DNA of 64,000 nt from Aureimonas sp. SA4125 (lineage in GTDB: Bacteria; Pseudomonadota; Alphaproteobacteria; Rhizobiales; Rhizobiaceae): positions 3,810,001-3,874,000 of the forward strand of contig NZ_AP025032.1 in the NCBI RefSeq assembly GCF_019973775.1, read 5' to 3'. Position 1 is the first letter of the stretch. Each line of letters opens with the position of its first letter. Both the position numbers and the translations under genes were made by a program. The notes under the pieces were generated by a model. That model saw nothing but the letters and a program-made list of their open reading frames with translations. It ran no database searches and was not told where the DNA came from. Shown here in pieces: positions 60,604 through 64,000 of the stretch.

Positions 60604-61713
60604 ATGACTCCTGGCGCGCTCCCGGCCCCCAAGCCCGGCATTCTGGACATCGAGGCCTATGTGCCGGGCAAGAGCGCGGCGCCGGCCGGCATCACCCTGC
60701 ACAAGCTCTCCTCCAACGAGACGCCCATCGGCCCTTCGCCGCGCGCCGTCGAGGCGATGCTGGCAGCCACGACGCATCTGGAATTATATCCGGACGGCCA
60801 GGCGACGGCGCTGCGCCAGGCGATCGCCGAGGCGCACGGACTGAACGCCGCCAACATCCTCTGCGGCAACGGCTCGGACGAGCTGCTCGGCCTCCTCTGC
60901 AGCGGCTATCTGTCGCCCGGCGACGAGGCCATCCACACCGAGCACGGCTTTCTCGTCTACGACATCTACATCCGCGCCGCCGGCGGCATGCCCGTCGTCG
61001 CGTCCGAGACGGACGCGCGTGCCGACGTCGACGCGATTCTTGGCTGCGTCACGGAACGCACCAGGCTCGTCTTCCTCGCCAATCCCAACAACCCGACCGG
61101 CACCTACCTGCCTTTCGACGAAGTGCGGCGGCTGCATGCCGGGCTGCCGGGCCATGTCATCCTCGTCCTCGACGCGGCCTATGCCGAATATGTCCGCCGC
61201 AACGACTACGGTGCCGGCATCGAGCTGGTGTCGGAGGCGGAGAACGTCGTGATGACGCGCACCTTCTCCAAGATCCACGGCCTTGCCGCCTTGCGCGTCG
61301 GCTGGATGTACGCGCCGGAAGCCATCGTCGACGCGCTGAACCGCATCCGCGGCCCGTTCAACCTCAACGCCCTCGCGATCGCGGCGGGGGCTGCGGCGAT
61401 CGGCGACCGGGCGCATGTGGAGCGGGCCGTCGCCCACAACAGCGAATGGCTGGACTGGCTGACAGGGTGCCTGGAGGGGCTCGGCCTCAAGGTGACGCCG
61501 AGCGTCGGCAATTTCCTGCTCGTACATTTCTTGGACGCGCCGGGGTTCGGCGCCGCCGAGGCCGACGCCTTCCTGACCGAGCGTGGCTTCATCCTGCGCC
61601 GCGTCACCGGTTACGGCTTTCCCAACGCGATGCGGCTGACGATCGGCGGCGAGGAGGCCAATCGCGGCGTCGTCGCCGCGCTCGCCGATTTTCTCGGGCG
61701 TCCCACGACATGA
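60604..61713 (+). CDS. hisC: Histidinol-phosphate aminotransferase
   Basis: A 369-residue PLP aminotransferase of fold type I. K223 in [10 protein letters not shown] binds PLP, and [12 protein letters not shown] and LRVGW give the phosphate and aspartate contacts. It acts in histidine synthesis, and paralogues in this gene context also transaminate prephenate or phenylpyruvate; given chorismate mutase before and tyrA after (ATGA overlap), an aromatic role is as likely. GGAAGG precedes the ATG. Confidence 0.93.
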   Translation: MTPGALPAPKPGILDIEAYVPGKSAAPAGITLHKLSSNETPIGPSPRAVEAMLAATTHLELYPDGQATALRQAIAEAHGLNAANILCGNGSDELLGLLCSGYLSPGDEAIHTEHGFLVYDIYIRAAGGMPVVASETDARADVDAILGCVTERTRLVFLANPNNPTGTYLPFDEVRRLHAGLPGHVILVLDAAYAEYVRRNDYGAGIELVSEAENVVMTRTFSKIHGLAALRVGWMYAPEAIVDALNRIRGPFNLNALAIAAGAAAIGDRAHVERAVAHNSEWLDWLTGCLEGLGLKVTPSVGNFLLVHFLDAPGFGAAEADAFLTERGFILRRVTGYGFPNAMRLTIGGEEANRGVVAALADFLGRPTT

Positions 61714-62720
61714 GCGAGCCCCTCTTCGACCGCATTGCGCTTGTCGGCATCGGCCTCATCGGCTCGTCGATCGCGATCAACATCCGCGACAGGGGCCTCG
61801 CCCGCCACGTCGCGATCTCGACGCGCAGCGCCGAAACGCTGGCGCGCGCAGAGGCACTGGGGCTCGGCGACAGTTTCCACCAGGACCCGGCGGATGCGGT
61901 GCGCAACGCCGATCTCGTCATCCTGTCGGTGCCGGTCGGCGCCTCCGGCGCCGTCACGAAGCAGATCGTCGCCGCGCTGAAGCCCGGCGCCATCGTCTCC
62001 GATGTCGGCTCGGTCAAGGGTTCGGTGATCGAGCAGATGCAGCCGCTGCTGCCGGAGAACGTGCATTTCATTCCCGCTCATCCGCTCGCGGGAACCGAGC
62101 AGTCGGGCCCGGATGCGGGCTTTCTCGAACTGTTCGAGAACCGCTGGACGATCCTGACGCCGGTACTGGGAACCGCGCCTGAAGCCACAAGACGTCTCAC
62201 GGCCTTCTGGGAGGCCTGCGGGGCGCGGGTCGAATCGATGACCCCGGAGCATCACGACCTGGTGCTGGCGATCGTCAGCCATGTGCCGCACCTCATCGCC
62301 TACAACATCGTCGGCACGGCCGCCGATCTGGAGACCGTGACGCAGTCGGAAGTAGTGAAATTTTCCGCCTCGGGCTTTCGCGACTTCACCCGCATCGCGG
62401 CGTCGGACCCGACGATGTGGCGCGACGTCTTCCTGAACAACCGCGACGCGGTACTGGAGATGCTCGCGCGCTTTTCCGAGGACCTCGCCTCCCTGCAGCG
62501 GGCGATCCGCTGGGGCGACGGCGATGCGCTGCATGCGCTGTTCACCCGCACGCGTGCCATCCGCCGCTCCATCGTCGAGGCCGGGCAGGACACCGACGCG
62601 CCGAATTTCGGCCGCCAGCCCCTCACCCGAGCCGCCGGCGATGCCGGGTCGCCAAAGACGGCGGCGTCGGCGCAAGGCCCCGAGGTCAGTGCAGAGGCGG
62701 CAGTGTCCCCAGGGGAATGA
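61710..62720 (+). CDS. tyrA: Prephenate/arogenate dehydrogenase
   Basis: A 336-residue enzyme of tyrosine synthesis. It has the Rossmann motif [11 protein letters not shown], then [27 protein letters not shown] and the later [12 protein letters not shown] and [12 protein letters not shown] motifs typical of TyrA. The start overlaps the hisC stop by ATGA. It makes 4-hydroxyphenylpyruvate or tyrosine from prephenate or arogenate with NAD(P). The C-terminal tail overlaps the end of the DUF2125 gene on the other strand by 35 bases. Confidence 0.95.
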   Translation: MSEPLFDRIALVGIGLIGSSIAINIRDRGLARHVAISTRSAETLARAEALGLGDSFHQDPADAVRNADLVILSVPVGASGAVTKQIVAALKPGAIVSDVGSVKGSVIEQMQPLLPENVHFIPAHPLAGTEQSGPDAGFLELFENRWTILTPVLGTAPEATRRLTAFWEACGARVESMTPEHHDLVLAIVSHVPHLIAYNIVGTAADLETVTQSEVVKFSASGFRDFTRIAASDPTMWRDVFLNNRDAVLEMLARFSEDLASLQRAIRWGDGDALHALFTRTRAIRRSIVEAGQDTDAPNFGRQPLTRAAGDAGSPKTAASAQGPEVSAEAAVSPGE

Positions 62721-63717
62721 CGCCGAGCATCGCCTGACCGTCCGCGACGGTGATGCGGATGGTCGTGCGGCCATTCTCCGTCGTGCCGGCGAAGGCGACG
62801 CCCGAGGCGAGCGAACCGGCGATCGAGGCCGCCTCGGGGGCGACCGCCGCGACGAGGGCGGCGATCGCCTGGGGGTCGCTGACGACGATGTCGAACGCAC
62901 CGGAGAGGGTATGGTCGTCGGCGAAACGGAACGGGCCGGAGACCTCCGCGCTGCCGGCACTTGCCCCTCCCAGGTCAAGCCGAAGCGAGCGCAGGACGCC
63001 GGTCTTGCCGGCCAGCGCCTCACCCAGCGTCGTGCCGTCGCGCCGGCCGTCCAGCCAGTCCGCGGCCCCCTCGACGGTGAGATCGACGCTCGTGTCGAAG
63101 GCGGGAAGGGCGACCAGCGTCGGCCCGAAAACCCTGACGCCCCGATCGGTGACGGCGAGGTCGAGACTGTCGTTGCGGCGACGGGCGTGGACTTCGAGAC
63201 GGTCGGACTGGACGAGGGGGCGGCGCGAATTCGCCGGCTCGCTGAGGGCGAGAACCGGGTTTTCCAGAAGCAGCGCGAAATGGTCGAGGCCGCGGGTCCG
63301 GAAGGTCATGCTCGCCTGGGCCAGGGTCCAGCGGATGTCGAGCGGCGGGACGCGCTCGGCGTCGATGATAACAGGCCCGTCGAGTTCGGCGACCACCTTG
63401 TTCGGCTGATAGATCTGCGCCGCCGTGCGAAGCGCCCCGCCGCCGGCGCTGAAATCCCCCGCCGGCGCGTCGATGTGGATCGCGTCGCAACGCAGACCGA
63501 GGCGGAACGGATAGCCGAAGACCGAGCGGTTGTCGCAGGCGATGGCGACGCCCTGCCCGCCCGCCGTCTCGATACCGGCTCGGACGGCGACGTCCAGCCG
63601 ATTGGCGAGGTAATACCAAGCGCCGGTGAGCGCGGCGGCGAGCACGATCACGACCACCAAGATCCAGACGAAGGCGCGCTGCGCACTCCGGTCGGTTCCG
63701 TCCCTTGACTGCGTCAT
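62686..63717 (-). CDS. DUF2125 domain-containing protein
   Basis: A 343-residue protein with one N-terminal membrane helix (AFVWILVVVIVLAAALTGAW) and a periplasmic part of repeated beta strands typical of DUF2125 (CDNRSVFGYPFRLGLRCD; AVTDRGVRVFGP). Related AsmA-like proteins help lipid transport or envelope assembly; function here is unknown. The ATG at 63717 is placed before the membrane helix. The 3' end overlaps the end of tyrA by 35 bases, convergently. Confidence 0.9.
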   Translation of the reverse strand: MTQSRDGTDRSAQRAFVWILVVVIVLAAALTGAWYYLANRLDVAVRAGIETAGGQGVAIACDNRSVFGYPFRLGLRCDAIHIDAPAGDFSAGGGALRTAAQIYQPNKVVAELDGPVIIDAERVPPLDIRWTLAQASMTFRTRGLDHFALLLENPVLALSEPANSRRPLVQSDRLEVHARRRNDSLDLAVTDRGVRVFGPTLVALPAFDTSVDLTVEGAADWLDGRRDGTTLGEALAGKTGVLRSLRLDLGGASAGSAEVSGPFRFADDHTLSGAFDIVVSDPQAIAALVAAVAPEAASIAGSLASGVAFAGTTENGRTTIRITVADGQAMLGVIPLGTLPPLH

Positions 63718-63770
63718 GTCTATCCCTTTTGTGCAGTCCCAACAGACCTTACGAGGCCATCCGTCACGCA

Positions 63771-64000
63771 ATGAACGATCTATGGGTCTTTGGCTATGCC
63801 TCGCTGATCTGGCGACCCGGCTTTGCCTTCGAGGAACGCGCCAAGGCTCGCCTGGCGGGCTATCACCGCGCGCTCTGCATTCGCTCGCATGTCCATCGCG
63901 GCACGCCGGAACGCCCCGGCCTCGTCTTCGGGCTGGACCGCGGCGGCTCCTGCGTCGGCATGGCCTTCCGGGTGCGTCACGAGGAGCGGGAGGCGGTGCT
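63771..64000 (+). CDS. Gamma-glutamylcyclotransferase (ChaC-like), 3' end outside the window
   Basis: 76 codons are visible from ATG 63771. It begins MNDLWVFGYASLIWRPGFAF and has HRGTPERPGLVFGLDRGGSC, the ChaC glutathione-specific gamma-glutamylcyclotransferase pattern, which releases 5-oxoproline and Cys-Gly in the cytosol. The catalytic glutamate lies beyond the window. The usual YGSL is YASL here, a common variant. It is divergent from the DUF2125 gene with 53 bases between the starts. Confidence 0.88.
   Translation, partial: MNDLWVFGYASLIWRPGFAFEERAKARLAGYHRALCIRSHVHRGTPERPGLVFGLDRGGSCVGMAFRVRHEEREAV

Overview
The window is one contiguous piece of a GC-rich alphaproteobacterial chromosome. 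The order of conserved genes (lysC-ptsP-prfA-prmC, accA-xerD-aroK-aroB, bolA-dnaJ-cobS-cobT, metX-metW, chorismate mutase-hisC-tyrA, argJ-parvulin-secA) and the families present (DUF4167, DUF2125, DUF1127, DUF2585, extensin-like C, aerobic cobaltochelatase) point to the Hyphomicrobiales (Rhizobiales). An Aurantimonadaceae-like member is my best guess, but I cannot prove the family from this sequence. Almost everything is core genome. No tRNA, rRNA, CRISPR array or prophage was seen.

Layout. 1-4.9 kb: the end of an M23 peptidase, a DUF1127 gene, and a divergent LysR gene split by a short IS66-type element (1893-3258), then an aldo/keto reductase. 5-9 kb: a cell-wall block on the minus strand, two tandem L,D-transpeptidases and an extensin-like protein. 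9.2-16.4 kb: a flavoprotein, an amino-acid permease, clpB and a repeat-rich DUF4167 protein. 16.8-22.5 kb: prmC, prfA, ptsP, lysC on the minus strand. 22.8-30 kb: ubiG, a hypothetical gene, dps under an Irr-like operator, DUF2585, then a minus-strand run comF-grxC-nitrilase-DUF1178 with two DUF1289 genes, and a divergent methyltransferase. 30-37 kb: mutT, an acetyltransferase, argJ, a parvulin, secA. 37.6-44.2 kb: a YafK-like L,D-transpeptidase lipoprotein, accA, a small membrane protein and xerD, aroKB, DUF1275, bolA. 44.4-49.4 kb: dnaJ-like, cobS, cobT and a phytase-esterase-like gene. 49.6-57.2 kb: a queuosine-precursor transporter with a riboswitch, rpmB, DUF3108, an ion channel, an EamA exporter, DUF985 cupin-gloB, a methyltransferase, an aldo/keto reductase. 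57.2-64 kb: a dead brnT-brnA pair, metW-metX, chorismate mutase-hisC-tyrA, DUF2125 and the start of a ChaC-type gene.

The strongest unusual signal is at 50268-50300 (minus). It fits a minimal preQ1-I riboswitch whose pseudoknot strand is the AUG start codon of the queuosine-precursor transporter; the two P2 strands differ from the classical ones in a compensatory way. Others are a prmC gene whose N-terminal domain is encoded without any ATG/GTG/TTG (candidate ATT start), a decayed BrnT/BrnA toxin-antitoxin locus, an iron-control-like palindrome on the dps promoter, two mutually exclusive hairpins over the ribosome-binding site of a YafK-like lipoprotein, a 9.5-copy hexanucleotide repeat between two transport genes, and a dispersed palindromic repeat around cobT.

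Many minus-strand and plus-strand gene pairs are joined by ATGA or TGATG overlaps (transpeptidase-extensin, nitrilase-DUF1178, small membrane protein-xerD, aroK-aroB, bolA-DUF1275, gloB-cupin, metX-metW, hisC-tyrA), indicating operons with translational coupling.
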